Made by a program: the position numbers and the translations under genes
The notes under the pieces: model-generated
Database searches by the model: none
The model's input: the letters and a program-made list of their open reading frames with translations, nothing else
What the model was told of the DNA's origin: nothing
In this document: positions 1 to 9,309 of the stretch, piece by piece
How the letters are laid out: each line of letters opens with the position of its first letter
Position numbering within the stretch: position 1 is the first letter of the stretch
Assembly: GCA_037367405.1 (NCBI GenBank)
Contig: JAZKJV010000151.1
Span: 558,001 to 622,000, forward strand
Direction: 5' to 3'
From: Ottelia alismoides
Taxonomy: Eukaryota; Streptophyta; Magnoliopsida; Alismatales; Hydrocharitaceae
DNA: 64,000 nucleotides

Positions 1-1
1 C

Positions 2-660
2 GACCAGGTGAAGGCCCTTGCTAGCGAGTTCAGTATAGACCATCGTGTTGCCACACCTTACCATCCACAGACGAATGGTCTAGCTGAGGTGTCGAATAGG
101 GAGATCAAGACTATTCTGTAGAAAGTCGTCCGCCCTGACCGAAAGGATTGGTCACAGCTTTTGGACTCGGTCTTGTGGGCATATAGGACGTCTTTCAAGA
201 CACCTTTGGGCACATCTCCCTTTCGCCTCGTATATGGCAAGCCGTGCCATTTACCTGTTGAGCTGAGGCACAAGTCACTTTGGGCAGTTACAGATATTTT
301 GATGGATCCAGATGGTATGGGAGACCAGAGGAGGGCAGAGTTAGCTGCCCTGGAGGAGCTTAGAGATGCAGCTTTCTCAAGCAGCCTACATTATAAGGAG
401 AAAGTCAAGGAGTGGAATGATTCTCACATCAGCCACAAGCATTTTGAGATTGGACAGAGAGTATGGCTATTTGATGCGAGGCTTCGTTTGTTTCCAGGGA
501 AGCTGCAGAGCAAATGGAAGGGACCCTACTTGGTCAGAAAGGTACACGACAATGGTAGCATTGATATATCCGAGTTGTCTTCTGAGAGTACCTTTCGAGT
601 GAACGGCCAGCGGCTCAAGCCATTTTTAGATCATGAGCCACGGGACGTTATTGTTGCCCC
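2..660 (+). pseudogene. Ty3/gypsy integrase C-terminal part (A1), one in-frame stop
   Basis: Integrase joins retrotransposon cDNA to host DNA. The frame starting at base 2 gives the end of the catalytic core, including [12 protein letters not shown] whose Glu after Ala is the third residue of the DDE triad. Next come WAYRTSFKTPLGTSPFRLVYG and the Athila/Tat hallmark GKPCHLPVEL. The GPF/GPY-type C-terminal module follows (LFPGKLQSKWKGPYLV) and then VNGQRLKPF near residue 205. A TAG at 119-121 (codon 40) breaks the frame, so this copy is dead even though everything after it stays open. The open frame runs on to 853, but family resemblance ends near 650. The first two catalytic Asp residues lie outside the window. 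Confidence 0.92.
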
Positions 661-809
661 CTATTCATTTTGCGTGAGATGTGGTCTCTTGACTCACATC
701 TGTTGCATCTCACGCCTGATTTTCACTGTTCCTCCGCCTTGTATAGATCCAGTTGTCCATATCATTCTATTCTTTAGTCCCACATCCCTTTTCTCATCTT
801 ATGATTATG

Positions 810-1168
810 CTATACTTAGGGTGTACTTTACCCTAAGTATAGGGGGGATGTAGGACCGGCGGGTATACTTTTCATTCTTTCTGCTCCTGTTTTGCTGCCT
901 ATACTTAGGGATATTTTACCCTAAGTATAGGGGGGGCAGACTCTGTATCTTCTTCACTCGGATTTCCCTTCATGTACAGCTTGCTATACTTAGGATTAGT
1001 TAATCCTAAGTATAGGGGGAAACCACCGAGTCCCTCTCATTCTATTCATTTATTCGTTCCTGTACTTAGCCATTCCTTTTCACTTCCCTTTTACTAAAGC
1101 ACGAGTTATGTCTTCTTCATCGCTCTTGATCCCTCTGAGGACATCGTTCGAGCTAAGTATAGGGGGGG
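810..1168 (+). repeat. Array of four polypurine-tract-like hairpins (A1)
   Basis: Three compact hairpins have the arms CTATACTTAGGG / CCCTAAGTATAG (810-847 and 899-936) and a 15-bp version ending in GGATTA / TAATCC (984-1019). Each is followed directly by 5-7 G. A fourth, larger structure has arms GTACTTAGC (1062-1070) and GCTAAGTATA (1152-1161) and also ends in seven G. The 3' arm plus G run of every unit copies the true polypurine tract AAGTATAGGGGGG at 2750-2762. Elements B, C, D and E have the same kind of array at a similar distance (about 1.3-2.2 kb) before their 3' LTR. Confidence 0.85.
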
Positions 1169-1721
1169 TGTATATATTTCATATATACTTTAGCCATAAC
1201 TCGTACTTTGTGTGAGTGTGTTAATAAATAAAATGGCTAAAAATCACAAAAATTAAAAAATTTTCATGTACATAAACTTCTTTTATTTGCACATACATAG
1301 CTAGTGTACAAAGCATTTTTGTAAAAATGATTTTAAAAATCTTTTGTGTAAAGCTTGTGGAAATATTTTTGTATCAAAATTATGTATATAGTACAAAATT
1401 TTTCCAAAATGTTTTGAAAATCAAAAGTTTGCAAAAATCTTGTGTAAATGTTTGTAAATATCTTTTTGCAAAACTTGCACCTCATGCATCATTCATCCAT
1501 GATTTCAAAACATTGTTCAAAAATTTTGCATGATTGAAAAGTATTTGTAAATAGCATCTTGTGTACATAATATGTATATAGTTTTTCCTGGATGAGAGTT
1601 GACATTTAAACTAAGCCTAGAATTAAATTGAGAAATGGAGCTTGAATAAGATCTTAATCCACCTAACTTTAAGAGGAACCTTATAGGACTTAGGGTTAAG
1701 GCTTTTCAGGTCCATAAGGAC

Positions 1722-2138
1722 TTAATTCTTTGAGTCCACTAGGCTATGAGCATATGTCATCTTGATGAGCCTAAGTAGAGCACTTAACAACACACGCATG
1801 ACTCTTAGAGACAATGGCTTGACTTGCACCAGCACTTTACACATGGCTCTCCACGGATGAGGTGGTGAGGAGGCAGTTTCCTTTGGCTTGGGGTAGCATA
1901 TGAGGGTAGTACTTCTAGGCGGAACCTCTCTTCTTCTTCTAGTGAAGGAAGTGCGTCTCAACTTGGTCCAGTGGTGATGAAGGCTAAAGACAGAAGCTGT
2001 GGGTTGCAATAAAGCTTCAAAAGAGGGATAGTCTACTGGCTCAAGAGGAAAATTTCTTGTATATATGCTGCACCATGTAGATATGTTGTATAGAAGTCCT
2101 TGAAAAAAAAATGTGCAAAAATGCAAAAAGAACTCCAA
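1722..2138 (-). other. Antisense open reading frame of 138 codons in the A1 3' block
   Basis: It reads from 2138 to 1722, opposite to the element. No domain is recognised; the product would be Arg/Pro-rich in the middle. The point of interest is conservation. The corresponding antisense frame in element B (+ strand, about 19250-19560) shares FPLEPVDY, SFEALLQPT, CY-KPK, SSPP, VLVQ and MRV in the same order, although B has stops. In element E the frame is shifted by a 2-base difference. Extra antisense ORFs near the 3' LTR are known from plant Tat/Ogre-type elements. Whether this one encodes anything is unproven, since nucleotide conservation alone could preserve it. Confidence 0.4.
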
Positions 2139-2726
2139 AAAAGTGGTGGGTCGGATTGAAAATTTAATAACCCCACCGGAGTGTATATAGTCAAATAAAG
2201 CAAAAGCTTATGGTATCCATGTTACATCTCATGAAGCTTGCAGCGGGAGACTTAGCTGCACTGGCTAAGCTTCCAAAAGTCTATACTTCTTCCCCCTCTT
2301 CTTGAGTCGGTTGCACTTGAACTTAGAAGGGAATACCCCGCTTCTCGAGGAAAGAGTTGCTAGACCGAGGCATTAGAGTTACCAGGTTGAGGGAGGTTGT
2401 TTCTTTGTTACTTCTGAGGTGGGGGGCCACCCATCACTTACACTGCTTGGAAAGACTCATGGTCATTAGAGTTTGTGTATGTAGACTTGTTCTGATCTGG
2501 TTTATTGAGGAGTCTTGCCCATAGATTGGTGGAACTTAGAGACTGTTGAGTTTCAAGCCTAAGTCTAAATAAGGTTCTGACACATTAATAATCCAAAGAT
2601 CTGATCGAGCTCCATAATTCAATTTAATGAAGGAAAGTTTAATAATTCAACCTTGATCCATGTACATTCCCCTCTTTTTCTTTTTCTTTTTTTTTCTTTC
2701 TTTTTCACTTCTTTTTCAAATAAGTG

Positions 2727-2746
2727 TTTGCTAAGGGACTAGCAAA
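2727..2746 (+). other. Hairpin immediately upstream of the polypurine tract (A1)
   Basis: Perfect 7-bp stem TTTGCTA / TAGCAAA with loop AGGGAC, ending 3 bases before the polypurine tract. All five elements with a visible 3' internal end carry a hairpin here with a different stem sequence but preserved pairing. Confidence 0.8.
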
Positions 2747-2749
2747 GTT

Positions 2750-2762
2750 AAGTATAGGGGGG
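2750..2762 (+). promoter_or_regulatory. Polypurine tract of A1
   Basis: AAGTATAGGGGGG directly abuts the LTR start TGATGAATG. This is the plus-strand primer site for reverse transcription and fixes the 5' edge of the 3' LTR. Confidence 0.9.
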
Positions 2763-3947
2763 TGATGAATGCCCATTCATCACTCTTTATTCTTATATTT
2801 TAGCTACAAAAACCTTTGCAAATACATGTAGATATATGTAAATACAAATAATTACCCAAAAGCATGCATTGTGTAAAAACCTGTAATTAGCATGTTTTTA
2901 TGCAAAAATAAAAGAATAAAGATGAAAAAGAAAAGAAGAGGGAAATATTTAGAATAAATATTGAGCAACCTAACCCAAGGGAGGGCTCAGCATGGGCCTG
3001 ACCGCATAAAAGCCAAAGTAGAGGGAGATAGGGGCTCTAGTGTAAATATCGAGGTGAATAAAATAAAAATATTTTCCTCACCAAAAATACAGTTGTAAAT
3101 ATTTGTATATAGTTATAAAAGATAAAAACAAAACAAAAAAAGTAAAAACCAAAAAGATTAAAAATACCCTTTCACCATGTACATAAACCATGCTCCTACA
3201 TTGACTTAACCTTATAAATAAATAAAGTTATTTTCAAAACTTTTTGTAAATATTCTATGTTATGTATTGTAAATAAATAAAATAAGAAGAATCAAAACAA
3301 AAATCAAATAAAAATTACAAAATTAAAAATATAAAAATACATTGTAGATATACCATGTATATAGATGTATATATCTATTTATCTTACCTATGCATATAAA
3401 TAATAAAAACAAAATAAAAATACTCTTTTATTCCTTATTTTATTCTATAAATAAACAAAATATAAAATAGGAATAAAAGTGTACAAAAATAATAATTAAA
3501 AATCCAAAATTAAAAACCTACATATTGTATATATACTTATACCTAACCCTACTATGCATATAGCTTATTTTTATTTCCAAAAATTAATTAAAAATCACCA
3601 AAAAATTAGAAAAAATAAAATAAAAATATTTCATGTTTTGGGTTTTTGCTGATTCGGCCCCTAGCTATGTGTATTCGTCACTTCTTGATTCAGCCACGTG
3701 GTCTTCAGCCATTGGCCCTGGGGGATGTTGACCGCCTGGTCAACTGGCCCCCCCAGGACCACTTCCCACGGACTCGCGCACCGGACTCCTCTTCTCGGAT
3801 TTTTACCCGCTCGACCCGACTCCATCTCGCCTAAACCCCGGGTCCGACTCTTTCACGTCACACCCGAGACCCCCGCCGGAGCCTTCGCCTCGGGATCCGC
3901 GCGCTACATCGCCCTACCCGCGCACTTCTTTCCGGATCATCCTCACG

Positions 3948-3954
3948 TATAAAG
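3948..3954 (+). promoter_or_regulatory. TATA box of the A1 LTR
   Basis: TATAAAG lies in a GC-rich context with a plausible transcription start near 3980. It is 255 bases upstream of the candidate splice donor at 4209, close to the spacing in elements B, C and D. Confidence 0.6.
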
Positions 3955-4208
3955 CCGAGCTCCGCCGCATTCATTGAGAATCTTTTGCTCCCCATTCCAT
4001 CGTCCCGTGACCTCCACAGCCACCCCCGAGGTGACAGCTCCAGGTTGGCCGTGTCGTAGAGAGGAGAGAGTGGTCAGACCTCTGATCCGGCGAGTAGCTC
4101 CGCCGTAGCTCCGCCAGTGGTGCGAGCTCCGAGCCTCGGGCCCAGACGTCCCTCGAGGCTACGACCGGGAGCTTCCCCAGCTCCAGCCCAGTCTATTCAT
4201 CCACCCAG

Positions 4209-4518
4209 GTAGTCCCGTAGCTCCTCCATTTAGTCTAATTTCCGATTAGCCCCAAATCGTGCCGCCATCGATTTTCACCGATTCCGACGGCCTCGCCTTC
4301 CCGTTCGACCATCGGAATCCACCATCACCTCCGCCTTCCTTCCACGCACCTTCTCCGCCCCTCCGTTCAACCCAGCTCGCACAGGAGCTGGGGTTCGAAC
4401 CCCTTCGCCGTCGCATCGCTGGGGTTCGCCCACACCGACGCACCCTTCACCCTCACGCCGCCTAACCGGGTCGAGGCACTTTGCCCTCGACCCGCGAAGT
4501 TTCTGAGCTGTTTTGCAG
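4209..4518 (+). other. Candidate leader intron inside the A1 LTR
   Basis: The donor reads CAG|GTAGTC at 4208/4209. The acceptor reads TTTTGCAG|GACC with the intron ending at 4518, after a pyrimidine-rich stretch and a possible branch site CTAAC near 4464. The predicted intron is 310 nt. LTRs of B, C and E have GT-AG pairs at equivalent positions after the TATA box; D keeps the donor. Confidence 0.5.
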
Positions 4519-6240
4519 GACCAACAGAGGCCAACTGAGGTCTCTCGACATCTAGCCCAGGAGCTTCAGCTCCGCCACCCTCGTCGGAGCTCATCCGAGC
4601 TCGGCTGGGGCATCGGAGACCCACAGCAGCTGCGCATCTTCACGCCGGAGCTTCTCCGATCTTCAGGCGCAGCAGAGGAGGCCGGAGGCGCCTTCACGAG
4701 GCTGGCGAAGTTCGCCGGCCATCAGTTCATCCAGCACCCTCGAGAGCCGTTGGATTGCTCTCCTCGCTCCAGTTTTGATCAGCATCGTCCATCTCTGGAG
4801 CGCACGTGGACGTCAGATCCGAGGAGACAGATCTAGGCCGTTAGATCGCCACGTGGAGGCCATCCGTCAGCTCCAGTTAATAAAGGGTAAATTACCCTTA
4901 GGCCCTTATCTTAGTTTTATTTCATTTGAGTCCTGTAAAATGTTTAAGCACGTTATTTAGCTTTAGGTTTATTTGCACAATGGACCCTGCACTTTAGAGT
5001 ATTTGCTTATATACCCCTGCCTGTGTGAGCCACGTGCTTCGTCACGTGTATTTTTGGGTTATTTGCATCGTATGCCCTTGTAGTTCTGGATGGTTCTGAA
5101 ATGAAAGAAGCTTTTTGATAATTGCATTTATACCCCTGTGAATGGTTTTATTCCGCATGTGCGTTTATTTTAGGGTAAATTGCAACTAAGGCCCTCGGAC
5201 TTTTGGTACGTGTTACCAATTAGTCCCCGGACCTTATTTTTATTACATAGAGGTCCCTGAGTGCCCCAGGCACGCGCCTCGCGCGTGTTCTGCTGGGTAT
5301 TTTACACCGGGACCCCCAGAACTTAGGGTTTGCATTTCAGTCCTTGTGCACAGTACCCTCTTGGCATTTTTGAATAAAATATCAAATCACCTCCAAATCC
5401 AACGAAAATTTGACACATGGCTCCTGCCATGGTGTAGGATTTTTGTAGATTTTTGAGGACATTTCTGAGTTTGTTTGCTATTTTTAAAAAATTCAAAAAC
5501 TATCATTTTTGCTACTGTCTATTTTTACAAACCACAAAAAAAATATAAAAACTCCCCTAAAAATTCTTAAAAATTAGCTACTGTTTGTATTGTTTTCCTT
5601 TATTTTCTAGCCAATTTTGGCTATTTTTCACTGCTCAAAAACCTTAAAAAATTAAAAACCCTCAAAAACCCGTAAAAATTCCAATAAATTCATTAAAAAC
5701 CCAAAAATAATAATTTTGGTACTCAAATTTTCCTTGCTTTCTCTACTTTTCAGGAAAAATACCTCCAGGCCTTTTTGAGGCCCTTAGATATTTTATCTAG
5801 GGCTTTTGGGCTTGGCTGGACAGTACTCCTTGTTTTTAGCACTGTTTGATTTTTAGAAAATAAAATACACATCAGAAAATTATCAAAAATTCACCAAAAA
5901 CACTAAAAAAACATAAAATTCATAAAAATATTTTTGTTTGAATTTTTGCTTGATTTTTGATGCATTAAATAATTTGTCAAAGTTTGCTTGTTTTTGCTTT
6001 TCTTATTTTCTTCACATATTAAAAATCCATAAAAAAAATATATAAAAACAATTAAAAACCACTAAAAATATCTTCCTCTCTTCTTGTATTTATTTTGACT
6101 ACTTCGTAGGCCTCTGGGCCAATCCGTGCTCCTTGAGTTCGACCCTGGGTGCTATACCAGGTTAATCTCATAGCAGGACCGCTTCTCGTATTTTGATTGT
6201 TTGATTTGTTTCGAGTGGTTCGATTTTTTTTCTTGATTGA

Positions 6241-6529
6241 CTAAGCCGAGTGATCGAGGTCGCAACGACCTATTTCTGTACCTTTACCTCTGTCGCTTGG
6301 TCGGTCATCAATCCTCCCAATGGTAAAACTTGGCCTTCGCGAGGAAGGTCTCAAGTTTCTGCCTGGGCCAATATTGTGGAACTTTTTTGGCGACATGATA
6401 GTCACAATATCCGCATACCATGGGAGTGAGGCGATAGCAAGGATCGCCTCATCTGGGAAGGTCTCACAAATAGGGTCAATTTGCTCGGAATCCTCAAGAT
6501 ACTCCAATCGAGAGAGATGATCCGCCACC
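6241..6529 (-). pseudogene. RNase H-integrase linker and start of integrase (A2), cut by A1
   Basis: After RNase H the frame reads LPWYADIV, which in relatives precedes integrase. A neighbouring frame then reads [19 protein letters not shown], equivalent to the family's KFLSDVKFYYWEDPYL, and the original frame ends in IGRCDLDHS, resembling the RRCVPDHE start of the zinc-binding region. Homology stops at about 6241 and A1 LTR sequence begins. The HHCC finger and catalytic core are absent, as expected if A1 inserted here. Confidence 0.65.
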
Positions 6530-7158
6530 ACATTCTTGACTCCAAGCTTATCCTTAATCTCTATGTCAAACTCTTGGAGTAGAAGGATCCATCTGGTCAA
6601 TCTATCTTTGGCATCCTTCTTTGTCATGAGGTACCTGATGGCGGTATGATCAGTGTAAATGGTCACTCTAAATCCAATGATGTAAGATATGAACTTATCT
6701 AGGGCAAAAACTACGGCTAGCATCTCCTTCTCAGTGACAGTATAGTTCTGCTATACGGCATCCAATGTACAGCTAGCGTAGTGAATGGCAAATGGGACTC
6801 CATCTCTCCTCTGTCCCAACACGACCCCCACGGCAAAATCAGAGGCGTACGTCATGATCTCGAATGGGAGAGACCAATCGGGTGGCTGGAGAACAGGAGC
6901 ATCTATGACACAGCTCTTGAGAGACTCGAATGACGATAGACACTTATCATCTACAAGGAACTCGGTGTCTTTCGGCAACAGATCAGTCAATGGTCGGGCA
7001 AGCCTGCTCAAATCATGAATGAAGCATCGGTAGAAACCGACGTACCCCAGAAAAGACCGTAACTGCCGCAAGTTGGTCGGTGGATCGAGTTTTCTAATGA
7101 CATCCACCTTGGCCGGATCAACCTCCATGCCCCTGTTGGAGATGATATGGCCAAGCAC
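6530..7158 (-). pseudogene. RT thumb/connection and RNase H (A2)
   Basis: RNase H removes RNA from the RNA:DNA hybrid. The ORF from 7158 reads LGHIISNRGMEVDPAKVDVI, LRSFLGYVGFYRCFI and LARPLTDLL, the end of RT and the tether, then the start of RNase H. In RNase H the family CDASD is YASD (FAVGVVLGQRRDG), which loses the first catalytic Asp. After a stop near 6750 it continues [37 protein letters not shown] and [10 protein letters not shown], the classical gypsy RNase H end. TDH and ADHLSR are intact. Confidence 0.9.
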
Positions 7159-8080
7159 CGTCCCCTAAGTCACCATGAAGTGACTCTTCTCTCAAGACAA
7201 CACAAGGTGAACCTCAATGCATCGCTGAAGGACTCGGTCTAGGCAGTCAAGATAGGAGTCGAATCCGTTGCCGAGAAATCATCCATGAAGACCTCCAAGC
7301 ACTCCCCCACCATGTCCGAAAAGATAGACAGCATGCATCTCTGAAATGTCGCACGGACGTTGCATAGCCCAAATGGCATGCGTCTAAAGGCATATGTCCC
7401 GAAGGGACAGGTGAAGGTGGTCTTGTCCTGGTCCTCGGCGCGATGACCACCTGATTATAGCCGGAGTACCCATCCAAGAAACAGTAATGGCTCTTCCCTG
7501 CCAGCCTCTCAAAAATCTGATCAATAAAGGGTAGGGGTAAATGATCCTTCTTGGTGTCCTGGTTCAGTCGTCTGTAATCCACGCAGACCCTCCAAGAAGT
7601 GGGTACCCCGGTAGCGATCTCCTCTCCAGACTCTATGACAACTATAGCGATTCCCGTCTTCTTGGGCACCACATGCAACGAACTGAATCACTTGGAGTCG
7701 GAGATGGGGTAGATAAAATCGGCGCTCCACCACTTCAAGATCTCCTTCATGACAATCTCTCTCAGATTCGGGTTCAGCCGCTGCTGGAACTCATGCGACG
7801 GCTTTGCCTCATCCTCGAGATAGGTGTGGTGAGAGCACAGAGCCTGACTGATCCCCTGAAGATCTGCTACACTCCATCCTATCGCCTTGCGATTCTTTTC
7901 AAGAACCCCCATCAGACGGGATTCTTGCTCTCCAGTCAAATCAGCCGAGATAATGACTGGGTACATCTCATTCTCACCCGCAAGGAACCTATACTTCAGC
8001 GATGCAGGTAGCGGCTTCAGCTCTGGACAAGTAGGTGCTGGCAAATCTGGCTTCTGAAGAATCCGAGTGTATGCGGCCAA
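7159..8080 (-). pseudogene. Reverse transcriptase (A2), frameshifted
   Basis: RT copies element RNA to DNA. From 8080 downward: LKPLPASLKYRFLAG, PVIISADLT, AIGWSVADLQGIS, RLNPNLREIV and IYPISDSK, then a stop where the family has Trp, VVPKKTGI, WRVCVDYRRLN, PLPFIDQIFERLAG and CFLDGYSGYNQ. All are in the Athila/Tat RT order. A frame change after the GYNQ motif shifts the frame, but the active-site box FMDD is still readable at 7278-7289. The stops and frameshift make this copy non-functional. Confidence 0.9.
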
Positions 8081-8589
8081 ATCTGCATGGGAGAATGAGA
8101 ACTCTCACTCGCAAACTGGATCTGGAGAAGGCTGCTCAACTGGTTTGTCTCTGCTCTGCTCAGAATCAACCTCCTCTCTAGCTGTAGGCTCAGTGGAAGT
8201 TAGACACTGTGTGAAATCACCAATCTCTACCCAATCAGCATCTGACTCCGAGGGATCATACTCACAAAAATTTGTATCGCGATCAAGAACCGGGTCTGCA
8301 GCCTGAAAGGTATCCTAGACCAGGAATGCGCTCTCCAAGCTCTCCTTTACTGGCGTCTCTGCATCAGCAAACTCTGAAGGTGAAAGGATGGTCTGTGCGA
8401 CTGGATCTGCCCAAACTGCCTCATCATCTATAATCACAAAATCGCAGTCCTGGTGGATGTCTCGCCATGCCTCTGTCATCTGCTCTGAATCTGTGGTCGG
8501 CTCTGAGCAATCTAAATCTCTTGCTCTAGTCTCCTCGACCGTCTCTATTTGTATACTCTCGCCCTCGACGCGAAAGTACACCTTCCGCT
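8081..8589 (-). pseudogene. Acidic linker between protease and RT (A2)
   Basis: Two open segments joined by one stop (8581-8315, then to about 8110) encode a Glu/Asp/Ser-rich linker, for example DCDFVIIDDEAVW and EYDPSESDADWVEIGDF. It ends just before the RT lead-in. No domain is recognised; a variable acidic linker at this place is normal for Athila/Tat polyproteins. Elements B and E keep a related linker after protease even though RT is missing in both. Confidence 0.6.
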
Positions 8590-9309
8590 ATCATGGTCGG
8601 ACACTACCTTGGCTGTGGCCAAGAGCGGGCGTCCTAAAATGATGGGAGCATCGGTCACAGACTCAGGGATCTCCATGTCCACCACAACGAAGTCCATGGG
8701 GAATTTCAAGCCCTAAATCATGACAACAACGTCCTTCAGCAACCCCTTCGGCCTCTTGACTAATCGATCAGCAAACTAAAGGACCGTCCTGCTCTGTCAG
8801 AGAGTGCCCAACTCGAAGTGGTCGAGAAGGGCTGCCGGAAGGAGGTTGATCAAAGAAACGCTGTATAATAGAGTGTGGTCGAACCTCTGCTCATGAATGT
8901 GGCATCTGACATACGGGGCTCCTGCATCTGTCCTCTTGGCTGGCAGACGGTTTTGTATCGCGAAACAAGTGGCTCTGGTCAGCACATGGATCTCAGACTG
9001 ATGGCTCCTCCTCTTCCTCCTAACTGTGGTCCTCTCTCTAAGTGATCTCTGGAGTAGAGGGATGTGCTCCAAGGCCTCCTGTAGAGTCAGCTGAATATGG
9101 AATCGATCTATCATCTGCTGGCTGAACTCTACCTGATGACTCTTTTTTGCATTTTCCATTTTCTTCCCCTTTCCCATGTGAAGTGCTCGTGGAAAGGGGA
9201 TCACGAGGTCCTTCTCATATGAAGGACTAGGAGAGGGTCTGGCATGCTCATGAACAACGGAATCCACACAAACATCATCAATCAACACATGCAGATCTGA
9301 AAACAACAA
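8590..9309 (-). pseudogene. Aspartic protease domain (A2), catalytic Asp lost
   Basis: The protease matures the gag-pol polyprotein. The ORF starting at 9309 contains the preceding basic region and IQNRLPAKRTDAGAPYVRC, the usual lead-in of Athila/Tat protease. Where the family has LLDLGAS-NLLP, this copy reads LLYSVSLINLLP, so the catalytic Asp is Tyr. Past a stop near 8797 the frame continues with SVKRPKGLLKDVVV, DFVVVDMEIPE and PIILGRPLLATAKV, matching the flap and C-terminal signature ILGRPFLAT. Order, spacing and motifs leave little doubt about the family. Confidence 0.85.

Larger units (their letters stand above)
661..2762 (+). other. A1 3' non-coding block between integrase and 3' LTR
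   Basis: This 2.1 kb stretch has no sense-strand gene and no envelope-like ORF with signal peptide or membrane segments. It contains four hairpins ending in G runs (810-1168), an AT-rich part (1200-1560), an antisense open frame (1722-2138), and a hairpin plus polypurine tract against the LTR. The part from about 1600 to 2640 is recognisably similar to 59830-60890 (+) in element E and, inverted, to 18700-19700 in element B. The block is therefore an inherited module of the family rather than random spacer. Confidence 0.75.
1..6240 (+). mobile_element. Element A1: 3' part of an Athila/Tat-type Ty3/gypsy retrotransposon
   Basis: In order along the + strand this holds the integrase tail, a 2.1 kb 3' non-coding block, a polypurine tract at 2750-2762 and a full-length 3' LTR from 2763. 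The 5' part lies left of the window. Integrase wording such as [17 protein letters not shown] and GKPCHLPVEL is characteristic of the plant Athila/Tat branch. The right edge is placed near 6240, where sequence switches to the - strand pol gene of element A2. A2 is cut just after the start of its integrase, so A1 probably inserted into A2 and the rest of A2 lies beyond A1's unseen 5' LTR. The terminal CA of the LTR is not clear, so the edge is good to about 10 bases. Confidence 0.85.
2763..6240 (+). repeat. 3' LTR of A1 (about 3.5 kb)
   Basis: It starts with a palindrome (arms TGATGAATG and CATTCATCA) right after the polypurine tract. An AT-rich U3 runs to about 3640, then a GC- and CpG-rich island from 3640 to 4870 with a TATA box at 3948-3954 and a leader that has GT-AG splice signals. 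An AT-rich tail follows from 4880. The tail from 4890 to 5340 contains degenerate repeats built on ATTTGCA followed by a G/C-rich CCC motif. The length matches the 5' LTR of element E (3425 bp). ORFs of 60-107 codons at 3646-4960 follow from high GC and are not conserved as proteins. Confidence 0.85.

Noticed and set aside
810..1168. CRISPR-like array (regularly recurring CTATACTTAGG)
   Set aside because: Units are inverted repeats of unequal spacing tied to polypurine tracts in a plant retrotransposon; there are no uniform spacers or cas genes.
661..2762. Possible envelope-like gene, as in some Athila elements
   Set aside because: No sense ORF with signal peptide, membrane segment or adequate length between integrase and polypurine tract in A1; none in B, C, D or E either.
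4246..4836. Several 65-107-codon ORFs on both strands of the A1 LTR
   Set aside because: They overlap each other on opposite strands in a GC-rich leader and match no family.
7541..8011. 156-codon + strand ORF opposite RT
   Set aside because: Shadow of the A2 RT gene on the other strand; peptide without family resemblance.
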